DNA from: Anaerobutyricum stercoris
GTDB lineage: Bacteria > Bacillota > Clostridia > Lachnospirales > Lachnospiraceae
Assembly: GCA_019116455.1 (NCBI GenBank)
Contig: DXBR01000075.1
Coordinates: forward strand, 1 to 45,251
Direction: 5' to 3'
DNA length: 45,251 nucleotides
In this document: in pieces, positions 8,589 through 16,571 of the stretch
How positions within the stretch are numbered: position 1 is the stretch's first letter
How the letters are laid out: every line of letters starts with the position of its first letter
The notes under the pieces: generated by a model
Databases searched by the model: none
The model's input: the letters and a program-made list of their open reading frames with translations, nothing else
Told to the model about the DNA's origin: nothing
Program-made: the position numbers and the translations under genes

Positions 8589-9068
8589 CTATCCGAGATA
8601 CATTCCTTCATCCTCTGGCAGATCATCGCCGAGCGCCGCATCCACAGCCATGGCGTCGCACCGTTCATTTTCCGGATGTCCCGCATGTCCCTTTACCCAG
8701 TGGAAACTCACCTCATGGGGTTCCATGGCAGCCAGCAGCCTTTTCCACAGATCCACGTTCTTTACCGAATCCTTCCGGTTCCTCTTCCAGTCCTTTTTCT
8801 TCCAGCCGTCTATCCAGTGTTCATTGAAGGCCTTTACCAGGTACTGAGAGTCAGAATAAATATCCACCTGACAGGGTCTGATCAACGCCTCCAGTCCTAC
8901 GATAGCCGCCAGGATCTCCATGCGGTTGTTGGTAGTCTGTCTGAATCCTCCGGACAGTTCTCTCCGGTGACAGATTCCTTTCGCATCTGTATAAAGAAGT
9001 ACCGTCCCATAGCCGCCCGGTCCCGGATTGCCTCTGGCCGATCCGTCAGTATAAATAGTTACTCTCAA
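8589..9068 (-). CDS. rnhA: ribonuclease HI
   Basis: A 159-residue RNase HI that removes RNA from RNA-DNA hybrids. It starts with (M)RVTIYTDGSARGNPGPGG, giving the first catalytic Asp. The other acidic residues are Glu in NRMEILAAI, Asp in YSDSQYLV, and Asp in the C-terminal NERCDAMAVDAA. The helix WKRNRKD and SFHWVKGHAGHPENE are also typical. The start is a TTG at 9068: AGGAGAG lies 5 bases upstream and family proteins begin right there. The first ATG in the open frame (9119) would add 17 atypical residues. A good promoter lies upstream, so it is likely expressed on its own. Confidence 0.93.
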   Translation of the reverse strand: MRVTIYTDGSARGNPGPGGYGTVLLYTDAKGICHRRELSGGFRQTTNNRMEILAAIVGLEALIRPCQVDIYSDSQYLVKAFNEHWIDGWKKKDWKRNRKDSVKNVDLWKRLLAAMEPHEVSFHWVKGHAGHPENERCDAMAVDAALGDDLPEDEGMYLG

Positions 9069-9172
9069 AATCTCTCTCCTTTTCCTCGTGTACTGCCGTC
9101 CTGCAGAGTAAACATGCATCCTGCATCATTACACTGAACGCAAATGAGGCAGCACACTGACGTTTTTTCACC

Positions 9173-9200
9173 ATTATAGCATTTTCAGCGGAAAAAGCAA
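9173..9200 (-). promoter_or_regulatory. sigma-A-type promoter with extended -10, upstream of rnhA
   Basis: On the minus strand TTGCTT (9200-9195) is followed by 16 bases and TATAAT (9178-9173). TGC directly before the -10 box makes it an extended -10. It lies about 105 bases upstream of the rnhA start codon. Confidence 0.55.
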
Positions 9201-9241
9201 GAATAGAGTTTACCGTAGGATTTCCGCCGGGAAACGCAAAG

Positions 9242-9279
9242 AAAAATCCCCCGAAGGCACATTTTCTGCCTCCGAAGAA
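9242..9279 (-). terminator. rho-independent terminator after spoIVA
   Basis: On the minus strand CGGAGGCA and TGCCTTCG pair around a 7-base loop and are followed by GGGGGATTTTTC. It lies 15 bases past the spoIVA stop codon. Confidence 0.75.
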
Positions 9280-9293
9280 TTTTCCCTCACTGC

Positions 9294-10763
9294 TCAGATA
9301 ATAATACAGATCAGTCCGCCGCTGCTTTCGTTGACGATTTTTTCCATGGCTCCCTGCAGTTTCTCCTGACTGTCTTCATTGATCTTCGTCACCTTTCCTG
9401 AGATGCCGTCGTCCACCAGCTGCTCCAGCGTCTTGCCGAAAATGTTGACATTCCAGATTTCTTTCGGGTCCTCGCCGGCCTGCTCCCGGATATATGTAAT
9501 GAGATCTTCTGCCTGTAGCTGTGTCCCCACAATCGGAGCGATTTCCGTGGTCAGGTTGGCGCGGATCAAATGAATGGACGGCGCCTCCGCGCGGATCTTC
9601 ACCCCAAACTTGCTGCCGTGCTTCACGACCTCCGGCTCGGAAAGCGTGATCTCCGAGAGCACCGGTTTCATCACGCCGTAGCCTCTCTCCCTGGCGTCCG
9701 TAAGCGCCTGAGAAACCTCCTCGAATTCTTTCTTTTTCCCGGCAAGCTCTTTCATGAGCCGAATGAGATGATATTCATTTTTAATAGATATTCCTGTCAG
9801 ATCCGAGAGAATTTCATAATAGTAGGAATCCCGTATCTGGATTCGTACCTCCACCTCCCCGGTATCCATGTGGATTTTCTCCACTTTTCCGGACTCCATA
9901 TATTCATTTTGCGGAATGGATTTCTGATAAATATCTTTCATCTTTTCCTTATCCGCCAGATACTCTTTCATCAAATCCAGAATGGACTTCTTCATCCAGT
10001 GGTCATCCCGCAGAGTCTCCACCCATTTCGGCAGATAAAAGCCAACCGAGGACAACGGAAATTCCAGCAGTACATTTTTCATGATCTCCAGAATATCCTC
10101 CTGACGAAGCTGGTCGCAATTGACCGGCATCACTGTGGTGCGGTATTCCTTCGTGAGGTTTTCCGCCAGATTCTGCGTCGCCTTGGAATACGGACGGTCG
10201 CTGTTCAGAAGCACCAGAAACGGTTTTCCGATGGCCTGCAGCTCCTCCACCGTCCGCTTCTCCGCTTCCACATAGGAATCCCGCGGAATCTCTCCGAAGG
10301 AACCGTCAGTGGTCACCAGAATCCCGATGGTGGAATGATCACGGATCACTTTCCTGGTGCCATATTCCGCCGCCTTGGTAAACGGCACCTCATAGTCGAA
10401 CCACGGCGTCTTCACCAGCCGCTCCTGACCGTTTTCCAGATGGCCGCCGGCTCCCATGACCATAAATCCCACACAGTCAATGAGCCGCACCTTCACCTTC
10501 ATGTCTTCCATGGGCAGCTCCACGGCCTCCTTCGGGATGAACTTCGGCTCCGTGGTCATGATGGTCTTTCCGGTGCCGCTCTGCGGCATCTCATCCATGG
10601 TCCTCTGCCGCTCATGCTCGTCGGCGATTTCCGGGAGAACCATCAGTTCCATAAACCGTTTGATAAATGTGGATTTGCCGCTCCGCACCGGGCCCACCAC
10701 GCCCAGATAGATCTCACCGCCGGTTCTTGCTGAAATGTCCTGATATATATTATTTTTTTCCAT
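9294..10763 (-). CDS. spoIVA: stage IV sporulation protein A (SpoIVA)
   Basis: A 489-residue protein, close to the 492 of Bacillus subtilis. SpoIVA is the ATPase that polymerises on the forespore surface to form the basement layer of the spore coat. It opens with the family sequence IYQDISARTGGEIYLGVVG, and the Walker A motif GPVRSGKS is at residues 24-31. RLIDCVGFMVMGAGGH and KTPWFDYEVPF follow, both strongly conserved. The C-terminus ends in the hydrophobic GGLICIII, as in the family, where it contributes to membrane anchoring. GGGGAGGG precedes the start. A sigma-E-like promoter lies upstream and a terminator follows, so it is a single-gene unit. Its presence shows a spore-forming lineage. 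Confidence 0.97.
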   Translation of the reverse strand: MEKNNIYQDISARTGGEIYLGVVGPVRSGKSTFIKRFMELMVLPEIADEHERQRTMDEMPQSGTGKTIMTTEPKFIPKEAVELPMEDMKVKVRLIDCVGFMVMGAGGHLENGQERLVKTPWFDYEVPFTKAAEYGTRKVIRDHSTIGILVTTDGSFGEIPRDSYVEAEKRTVEELQAIGKPFLVLLNSDRPYSKATQNLAENLTKEYRTTVMPVNCDQLRQEDILEIMKNVLLEFPLSSVGFYLPKWVETLRDDHWMKKSILDLMKEYLADKEKMKDIYQKSIPQNEYMESGKVEKIHMDTGEVEVRIQIRDSYYYEILSDLTGISIKNEYHLIRLMKELAGKKKEFEEVSQALTDARERGYGVMKPVLSEITLSEPEVVKHGSKFGVKIRAEAPSIHLIRANLTTEIAPIVGTQLQAEDLITYIREQAGEDPKEIWNVNIFGKTLEQLVDDGISGKVTKINEDSQEKLQGAMEKIVNESSGGLICIII

Positions 10764-10789
10764 GAAAAATCCCTCCCCAATACTAATGC

Positions 10790-10818
10790 AGTATATGCGG
10801 AGGGAAAAAGAAATAGAC
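10790..10818 (-). promoter_or_regulatory. putative sigma-E-type promoter of spoIVA
   Basis: On the minus strand GTCTATT (10818-10812) is followed by a 14-base spacer and CATATACT (10797-10790). This resembles the sporulation sigma-E pattern (-35 near KMATATT, -10 CATACAnT, 14-15 base spacer). In B. subtilis spoIVA belongs to the sigma-E regulon, which supports the call. Confidence 0.5.
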
Positions 10819-10962
10819 CGGATTTTTGGAATTTATCAAGGTGATAAGGAATGATACACGGACGACGGCAGGACGGACAGCTCGAATTTTATGTCCGCAG
10901 GAGCCGTCTGCGCTATGAAACCATGAAGTACAACGCCGCCATTCCCTGTCTGACTGTATCAC

Positions 10963-12237
10963 TCAGTCTACAAAAAATGCCGTCACTAGCTGGCAGAGGG
11001 CTTCGTAGTCGGAGAGTGCCATGGTCTCCCGGGCGGAATGCATAGCCCACATTGGGACGCCGATGTCGCAGCCCCGCATCGGGATGTGGGAGCCGACCAT
11101 CGGTCCCAGTGTGCTGCCGCCGCGGATGTTGTTCCGGTCGTTGATGATCTGGAGCGGAACGTCGTATTTCTCGGACAGACCCAGCAGAATGGCCTGAACG
11201 GCCGCGTCGGTGGCGTATTTGAAGGTGCCGCTTGCCTTGATGGCGACGCCTTTGCCCACGTAGGCGCGGGTGGTGGTGTCGCAGCGGTCCGGATAGTTCG
11301 GGTGAGCGCCGTGAGCGCCGTCTACGGAGAGGTAAACGCTGCCTGCCATGGATGCGCGGTACATTTCTTTGTCGCAGCCGAGGGTGCGGAAGATTCCTGC
11401 CAGCACGCCGCCAAGGAGTTCGGAATCCGCGCCGGAGCGGGTAAAGCTTCCCACTTCTTCGTGGTTGAAGAGGCCGATCAGATTAATGCCGTTGCTGCGC
11501 TCGCCTTCCACCAGAGCTTCCAGCAGGGCGCTGACGGACGCCAGGTTGTCAAGGCGCGGGCTTGACACCAGTTCTTCCGTGATGCCGACCAGCTGTGGTT
11601 CGTCAAAGTTATAGAGGTTTAAGTCGTAGCTCAGAATCTCCGACTCGTCCACGTCAAGCTCTCCGGCCAGAAACTGCGCGAAGGCTCCTTCGGTCCAGGC
11701 GGCACCGGACAGACCGGTGACCGGCATGAGTTCTTTTTGCCGGTCGATCTTCCAGCCGCTGTTGGCATCCCTCTGCATATGGATGGCGATGCCCGGAATG
11801 ATCGCCACCGGCCGCTCGCTGTCGTAGGTCACAAGCTCCGGTTTAAACACGTCCTCTCCTTTGAGAGCGACGGTTCCCGCCAGCCCCAGCGGCCTGTCAA
11901 ACCAGGTATGGTCCATCATTCCGCCGTACACTTCCACGTTGAGCATGTCGCTTTCCATGCTGCGAAATTCCGGCCTTGCCTTTACTTTAAAGCACGGCTG
12001 GTCCACATGAGCAAAGGCCATGCGCACCGGCTGGATGTACGCCCTCTTGCGTCCCATGGTAAATGCAAAGAGCACATCCGGAAACGGCGTGATAAAATAG
12101 CGTCCGCCCAATTTCGGTGCGAAGAGGCGGTCATAATATAATTCTTCAAAGCCCTCGCCGGCCAGATACTCTCTGGCAAAAGCCACCACTCTTTCCGGCG
12201 CCGTTCCCCTTTTTAAGCAGTCAAATAATGTATCCAT
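10963..12237 (-). CDS. M18 family zinc aminopeptidase
   Basis: A 424-residue metallo-aminopeptidase that should remove N-terminal residues, usually acidic ones in this family. Metal-site and catalytic elements visible are AHVDQPCFKVK, RLDNLASVSALLEAL (bridging Asp), LFNHEEVGSFTRSGA (Glu-Glu), SVDGAHGAHPNYPD, RGGSTLGPM and the C-terminal MHSARETM with the His ligand. The ATG at 12237 was chosen because GGAGGGAG lies 5-7 bases upstream and it matches family starts. The open frame continues another 97 codons upstream without family similarity, over the divergent promoter of the next gene. Confidence 0.93.
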   Translation of the reverse strand: MDTLFDCLKRGTAPERVVAFAREYLAGEGFEELYYDRLFAPKLGGRYFITPFPDVLFAFTMGRKRAYIQPVRMAFAHVDQPCFKVKARPEFRSMESDMLNVEVYGGMMDHTWFDRPLGLAGTVALKGEDVFKPELVTYDSERPVAIIPGIAIHMQRDANSGWKIDRQKELMPVTGLSGAAWTEGAFAQFLAGELDVDESEILSYDLNLYNFDEPQLVGITEELVSSPRLDNLASVSALLEALVEGERSNGINLIGLFNHEEVGSFTRSGADSELLGGVLAGIFRTLGCDKEMYRASMAGSVYLSVDGAHGAHPNYPDRCDTTTRAYVGKGVAIKASGTFKYATDAAVQAILLGLSEKYDVPLQIINDRNNIRGGSTLGPMVGSHIPMRGCDIGVPMWAMHSARETMALSDYEALCQLVTAFFVD

Positions 12238-12301
12238 TTTTTCTCCCTCCATATAAAAAGAAATCTGTTTCCAAAGTGTTTGCTCTGTGATAAAATGTTG
12301 C

Positions 12302-12331
12302 TTGACAAAAACTATCGTGCCGGCATATACA
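12302..12331 (+). promoter_or_regulatory. sigma-A-type promoter of the DUF5721 gene
   Basis: A perfect TTGACA (12302-12307) is followed by an 18-base spacer and TATACA (12326-12331). The untranslated leader before the ATG at 12400 would be about 60 bases. Confidence 0.6.
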
Positions 12332-12399
12332 TTTTCAGTCAGGCCATTGGCCGGGAAGAAAATGTGCCGGCTTTCTATACTGATACAGGAGGAACTTTC

Positions 12400-12879
12400 A
12401 TGCTTTCCGTTTCCATCACCGACGTAAAAAATTTTATGGCGCACCTGCTTTCCAGAGAGACCTTCGACCTGTTTTATCTGGTGGAAGCGTCTTTTAAAAA
12501 AGAAATATCCTATCATATCGACGGTCATCTGAACGAGGATTTCTTTGATTCCGACTCCGAACGTCCGGAACGGGAATATTGTCTCTGGAAAGAGGTGCGC
12601 CCTTTCGCTTTTTCTATTATCAAGGGAAAGCGTCTCCCTCTCGGATGTAAAGTTGTACTGGCACTGCCAAAAGCAACGGTTTCCTTTCTTATTAAAGAGA
12701 GCCGCTGTTCCTTCCGGGAAGAGGATATCGAAGGCATATACCTGAACATCCTCTATGAGCCGGAAAATCTTCTTATCACTACCGGTATCTCCTACCGTAC
12801 ATTTTCTCTGGATAAATCACTGGAGCAGGATGTTGACGACCATATGAAACGCTTTCTCCAGAAGAAAGGAATCTGCTGA
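12400..12879 (+). CDS. DUF5721 family protein
   Basis: A 159-residue protein of unknown function that matches, from memory, the DUF5721 family of Lachnospiraceae. Visible family features are the start MLSVSITDVKNFMAHLL, FLVEASF-like LVEASFKKE, the IDGHLNEDFF segment, CLWKEVRPFAFSIIKGK, YLNILYEPENL and the ending DDHMKRFLQKKGI. It has no signal peptide, membrane segment or recognisable catalytic motif, and looks like a compact cytoplasmic alpha/beta protein. The ATG at 12400 has AGGAGG 7-8 bases upstream. A longer frame from 12280 is open, but its first 40 codons overlap the promoter. It is one of only two plus-strand genes here, flanked by its own promoter and terminator. Confidence 0.85.
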   Translation: MLSVSITDVKNFMAHLLSRETFDLFYLVEASFKKEISYHIDGHLNEDFFDSDSERPEREYCLWKEVRPFAFSIIKGKRLPLGCKVVLALPKATVSFLIKESRCSFREEDIEGIYLNILYEPENLLITTGISYRTFSLDKSLEQDVDDHMKRFLQKKGIC

Positions 12880-12901
12880 CGCGCCATCCCGCCTGATATA
12901 T

Positions 12902-12930
12902 TCTCCCGCCCGACACGGCGGGAGATTTTT
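12902..12930 (+). terminator. rho-independent terminator after the DUF5721 gene
   Basis: A perfect 9-bp stem, TCTCCCGCC (12902-12910) with GGCGGGAGA (12917-12925), encloses the loop CGACAC and is followed directly by TTTTTTAT. It also separates this gene from the convergent S41 protease gene. Confidence 0.88.
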
Positions 12931-12996
12931 TATCTTATATAGAACTTTGCCGCTAAAGCAATCGCACACAACGCAAGAGTTCAGCAAAACGGAACC

Positions 12997-14442
12997 CTAG
13001 TTTCCATTGAGAATCTCCAGGGCTTTCTGCAGCTGCGTGTCTTTCTGCACATCATCCTGCGCTGCCGCCCATTCTTCTTCACTCATCTCCACTGTGACAT
13101 CCGGAGCGATGCCCACCTCATGGATATCGTTGCCATTTGGCGTATAATATTGAGAAACAGTCATCTTCACGGCGGAGCCGTCCGGAAGCGGCATAATGTT
13201 CTGCACGATGCCTTTTCCGTAGGTGGTCTTGCCCACAACGGTGGCGATACCGTAATCTTTCAGGCACCCTGTCATAATCTCGGACGCGCTGGCGGAGTTC
13301 TCGTTGACCAGGAGAACCACCGGAATATTCAGCACATCCACAGAGTCGCTGTTGTACTCCGTCCGGTTCCCGTTCTTATCCTCTGTGTACACGATCAGCT
13401 TCTCGTCTGGAACAAACCGGGACACCATATCCAGACAAGTGGTGAGGAGCCCGCCTCCGTTATCCCGAAGGTCAATGATAAGGCCCGTCATTCCTTCCTC
13501 AGAAAGAGAGGTCAGAGCCTCGTTAAACTGTTCGGATGTATTCTCCACAAACTGAGAAACGGCAATGTAACCGATTTTATTTTCCTTCATCTCCCAGGTG
13601 ACGGTTTCCATGACAATCTGTGATTTGTCCACGGTGAGCTCCATGGTCTCGCTGTCCCTCAGGATGGTAAGCACCACCGGATCGTCATTCTTTTTGATGG
13701 CGGAAACGGTCTCCTGCAGACCAAGCTCCGCGGTATCCTGACCATCTACCTGCATGATGATATCATCAACCTGCACGCCGGCGTTATACGCCGGGCCGTT
13801 TTTGTTGACCTCTTCCACGACCACGTAGCCGGTATCCGTATCCTGGCGGACAGTCACGCCGATACCTCTGTATTCGCCGGAGTCTTCTTCCATGAGCTGC
13901 GCGTACTCCTCTGCGTTATAGTAAGCGGCATAAGGATCGTCAAGCCCGGCGATATATCCCTTGTAAATGTAATCCTCCAGCCGGTCGCTGTCGGTCTCAT
14001 TCAGGAAGAAATGATCCACGTAGGCCTCCAGCATGGAAAGCTTCGAGATGACCCGGAAGTTATTGACGCCGCTTCCCGAGCCGAAGAACAGCAGGCCGAC
14101 CTGCCCGACCAGAAATCCTGCCACTGCCACGATGAGCAGCAGCGCAAGCTTCTTCAGGCGGGACGTCCATTTCCGAGGCTTCCCTTCCCTCGTCGCAGGA
14201 AGATCGTCGTCAAAAGTCTCTTCATCGTAGTCTTCCGCTCTGCCCGGATAGACATACCGGGGAGCTCTGACTTCTGAATCGTCATCTTCCCCGTCGGGAT
14301 TACCATACGTTTCCGGATCGCTTTCTTCCTCATCCGTCCATCCGGCGTCTGCCGGGATGTCCTCTGTCTCCATCTCCTCCGCGGCATCGCGGCCCACTGT
14401 ATTGTTATCAGGTTCCATTGTGTTATTGTTTTTTTCCATCAT
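12997..14442 (-). CDS. S41 family C-terminal processing peptidase (CtpA/CtpB-like)
   Basis: A 481-residue membrane-anchored serine protease. It has an acidic cytoplasmic N-terminus (about 1-85), a membrane segment (about 96-115, LALLLIVAVAGFLVGQVGLL) and a PDZ domain (about 190-275, GIGVTVRQ ... GVQVDDIIMQVDGQD). The peptidase domain follows, with GLIIDLRDNGGG, the nucleophile region NSASASEIM and the general-base Lys in GKTTYGKGIVQ. The fold places the protease outside the cell. Relatives process signalling or cell-wall proteins, for example during sporulation. The start shares one base with the upstream regulator's stop (TAATG), so expression of the two is coupled. Confidence 0.93.
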   Translation of the reverse strand: MMEKNNNTMEPDNNTVGRDAAEEMETEDIPADAGWTDEEESDPETYGNPDGEDDDSEVRAPRYVYPGRAEDYDEETFDDDLPATREGKPRKWTSRLKKLALLLIVAVAGFLVGQVGLLFFGSGSGVNNFRVISKLSMLEAYVDHFFLNETDSDRLEDYIYKGYIAGLDDPYAAYYNAEEYAQLMEEDSGEYRGIGVTVRQDTDTGYVVVEEVNKNGPAYNAGVQVDDIIMQVDGQDTAELGLQETVSAIKKNDDPVVLTILRDSETMELTVDKSQIVMETVTWEMKENKIGYIAVSQFVENTSEQFNEALTSLSEEGMTGLIIDLRDNGGGLLTTCLDMVSRFVPDEKLIVYTEDKNGNRTEYNSDSVDVLNIPVVLLVNENSASASEIMTGCLKDYGIATVVGKTTYGKGIVQNIMPLPDGSAVKMTVSQYYTPNGNDIHEVGIAPDVTVEMSEEEWAAAQDDVQKDTQLQKALEILNGN

Positions 14443-15530
14443 TAATACTCAACTCGCTCCATATATTTCATATATTTCACAACCATGAGGGCAATCTTAA
14501 ATGTGATGGCATCTTCAAAGACACGAAGGTCCAGATTGGTGCTCTTCTGCAGCTTATCCAGACGGTAAACAAGGGTGTTTCTGTGAATGTAAAGCTGTCT
14601 GGATGTCTCGGAAACGTTGAGACTGTTCTCGAAGAACTTGTTGATTGTCATGAGTGTCTCATCGTCAAATTCATCCGGGGAACGTCCCTCGAAGATCTCC
14701 TTGATAAACATTTTGCACAGCGGCAGCGGCAGCTGGTAGATCAGACGGCCGATGCCCAGGCGGTTGTAGGCAACCACACTGTTCTCCGGATAAAAGATCT
14801 TGCCCACATCCATGGCCATCTTCGCTTCTTTGTAGGAACGGGAAACTTCTTTAATCTCGTTCACGATGGTGCCGTATGCCACATGCACTCTCGTCATGGC
14901 CTCTGTATTGAGCATATCCACGATAACCTCTGCGGTCTTGTGCAGCTCATTGTAGCCCTCGCCGGCCTTCACTTCCTTTACGAGAATGATGTTCTTCTCA
15001 TCCACAGCTGTGATGAAATCTCTCGCTTTGGTGGAGAAGATGCTCCGCACGGTCTCAAAGACATTGTTGTCCTTGTCGTTCTTCGTCTCGATGATGAAGA
15101 CGCAGCGCCGCACATCGGTCTCGATGTGGAGCTTCTTCGCACGGTTGTAAATGTCCACCAGAAGAAGATTATCCAGAAGGAGGTTCTTGATAAAGTTATC
15201 TTTGTCGAATCTCTCCTTGTATGCCACCAGCAGATTCTGGATCTGGAAAGCGGCCATCTTGCCGATCATATAGACGTCATCGGTCTCGCCCTTCACCAGT
15301 ATAATATATTCCAGCTGGTTCTCGTCAAATACCTTGAAAAACTGATATCCCTGCAGCATCTGGCTCTCCGCCAGAGACTCGGCGAACACGAGCACCGCCT
15401 CTTTATACTCTTCCACCGCATCCAGCGTGGATGCCAGAGGCTTGCCCTCGGTGTCCATCACACATAAATCAATTCTTGTAATCGCTTTAATCCCATCAAT
15501 CGTATCCTGTAAAATCTGATTTGAAATCAT
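14442..15530 (-). CDS. CdaR/PucR-family transcriptional regulator
   Basis: A 362-residue regulator. The C-terminus carries the PucR-type helix-turn-helix: TINKFFENSLNVSETSRQL, then YIHRNTLVYRLDKLQKSTN, then DLRVFEDAITFKIALMV. The N-terminal part (about 1-130) resembles the sugar-diacid recognition type ligand domain, and a central GGDEF-like region (about 145-265) links them. The ligand is unknown. No sugar-diacid (glycerate/glucarate) genes are adjacent, so the classical CdaR role is doubtful here. The gene is followed by a one-base overlap with the S41 protease gene, making it a plausible regulator of that pair. GGAAGGAA precedes the ATG. Confidence 0.85.
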   Translation of the reverse strand: MISNQILQDTIDGIKAITRIDLCVMDTEGKPLASTLDAVEEYKEAVLVFAESLAESQMLQGYQFFKVFDENQLEYIILVKGETDDVYMIGKMAAFQIQNLLVAYKERFDKDNFIKNLLLDNLLLVDIYNRAKKLHIETDVRRCVFIIETKNDKDNNVFETVRSIFSTKARDFITAVDEKNIILVKEVKAGEGYNELHKTAEVIVDMLNTEAMTRVHVAYGTIVNEIKEVSRSYKEAKMAMDVGKIFYPENSVVAYNRLGIGRLIYQLPLPLCKMFIKEIFEGRSPDEFDDETLMTINKFFENSLNVSETSRQLYIHRNTLVYRLDKLQKSTNLDLRVFEDAITFKIALMVVKYMKYMERVEY

Positions 15531-15612
15531 AGTGTTCCTTCCTCTCCGAACTCTGTTCTAGTGCTTTTGTATAAAAAAGTAAGACTTATTTGTTATTCTA
15601 ATACAAATTATC

Positions 15613-15664
15613 GAAAAAAAAAAGAGGGAAATACATAAAAATGTACAATCTCTCCCTCTTTTTT
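15613..15664. terminator. bidirectional-looking rho-independent terminator
   Basis: AAAAGAGGGA (15620-15629) pairs with TCCCTCTTTT (15653-15662), and A- and T-runs on the two flanks give a T-tail in either direction. On the minus strand it ends the TagA-like/LCP-like unit just before the CdaR-type gene begins. Confidence 0.8.
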
Positions 15665-15706
15665 ATACCAAAATGATGACAAATTATATATTCCCCAAAT
15701 TTTAGA

Positions 15707-16495
15707 TTATTTTTCTTCATTTTCCCGGGACTTCTCTGTTTCCGAAGGAACCCCTCCTCCGGTATCTTCCAGCACCTTCTGCTTGAAAATAGATCCAACT
15801 ACCGTCTTACGAATGATAGACTCTCTTTTCAGACGGAACCAGATACCGTCAAGATGAAGCATTTGCAGGAAAGCCGGAGCATTTTCTGTTTCTTTCCGGA
15901 TCAACGGCTGCACGGACTCAATACAGATACAGAGCCTTGTATTCATCATGGCGGCATATTCTTTCACAAACATCAGCTGCTGTTCCACGGGCAGGCAGAA
16001 AAATACGATATCGGGGATATTTGCATTAATCTCGTTGACAATCTTTCCCGGCGTGTCGCCGTCATAGACGATTCCACTCTGGAAGATGTCCGGGTAAGAC
16101 GTGCCGATATAATCCTGCAGAGAATCCAGGTGCTCCTGCTTCTCCATAACTGCAAATATCTCTCTGCTCTCCCTGTTCAGCTTCGCAAAGAGTCTTTTTA
16201 AGTATTCGTCAGCAAATTCACCGATTCCCTTCTGATCCTCGTTGTCACTTCTCTGATGTCTCACAGCCATCTCCATATGGCTGTCGCCAGGCAGAACGAG
16301 CTGGCAGTCCTGAACAGTTTCTGCCGCCCACGACTGATTCTGACAGTACAGAGAGCTTTCCGCCGAGTGGAAGAAGACAACCTCCAGCCCCTTCCTCCTC
16401 ATATAATCCATGGTCAGATTCACTGCTTTTTCCGGACGCATTACCGATACGTCCGTACCAAGCACATTTACTTTTCTAGAAGAATGTTCTTTCAT
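15707..16495 (-). CDS. divergent WecG/TagA/CpsF-family glycosyltransferase-like protein
   Basis: A 262-residue protein with the WecG/TagA/CpsF layout: it opens VNVLGTDVSVMRPEKAVNL and has FFHSAESSLYC where the family has its T-x-N region. Later come IVYDGDTPGKIVNEIN, PDIVFFCLPVEQQLMFV (compare the family's PDILFVGLGxPKQE) and DGIWFRLKRE. Active relatives transfer N-acetylmannosamine to a lipid-linked sugar in wall polymer synthesis. The catalytic PDG segment is replaced by LPGDSHMEM and the P-K-Q-E motif by PVEQQ, so it may be inactive or altered in specificity. It follows an LCP-like gene by 76 bases in the same unit. GGAAAGGA precedes the start. Confidence 0.75.
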   Translation of the reverse strand: MKEHSSRKVNVLGTDVSVMRPEKAVNLTMDYMRRKGLEVVFFHSAESSLYCQNQSWAAETVQDCQLVLPGDSHMEMAVRHQRSDNEDQKGIGEFADEYLKRLFAKLNRESREIFAVMEKQEHLDSLQDYIGTSYPDIFQSGIVYDGDTPGKIVNEINANIPDIVFFCLPVEQQLMFVKEYAAMMNTRLCICIESVQPLIRKETENAPAFLQMLHLDGIWFRLKRESIIRKTVVGSIFKQKVLEDTGGGVPSETEKSRENEEK

Positions 16496-16571
16496 CCCTA
16501 TGGTCCTTTCCAGGCGTTCTCTTCTCTCTTTTCTTCACCAATCACGTACAGCGGCAGGATACTACGGTCTG

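Noticed and set aside
14442..15530. Assignment of the regulator as true CdaR for sugar diacids
   Set aside because: Only the PucR-type HTH and overall layout match; no glycerate or glucarate genes are nearby, so the ligand is left open.
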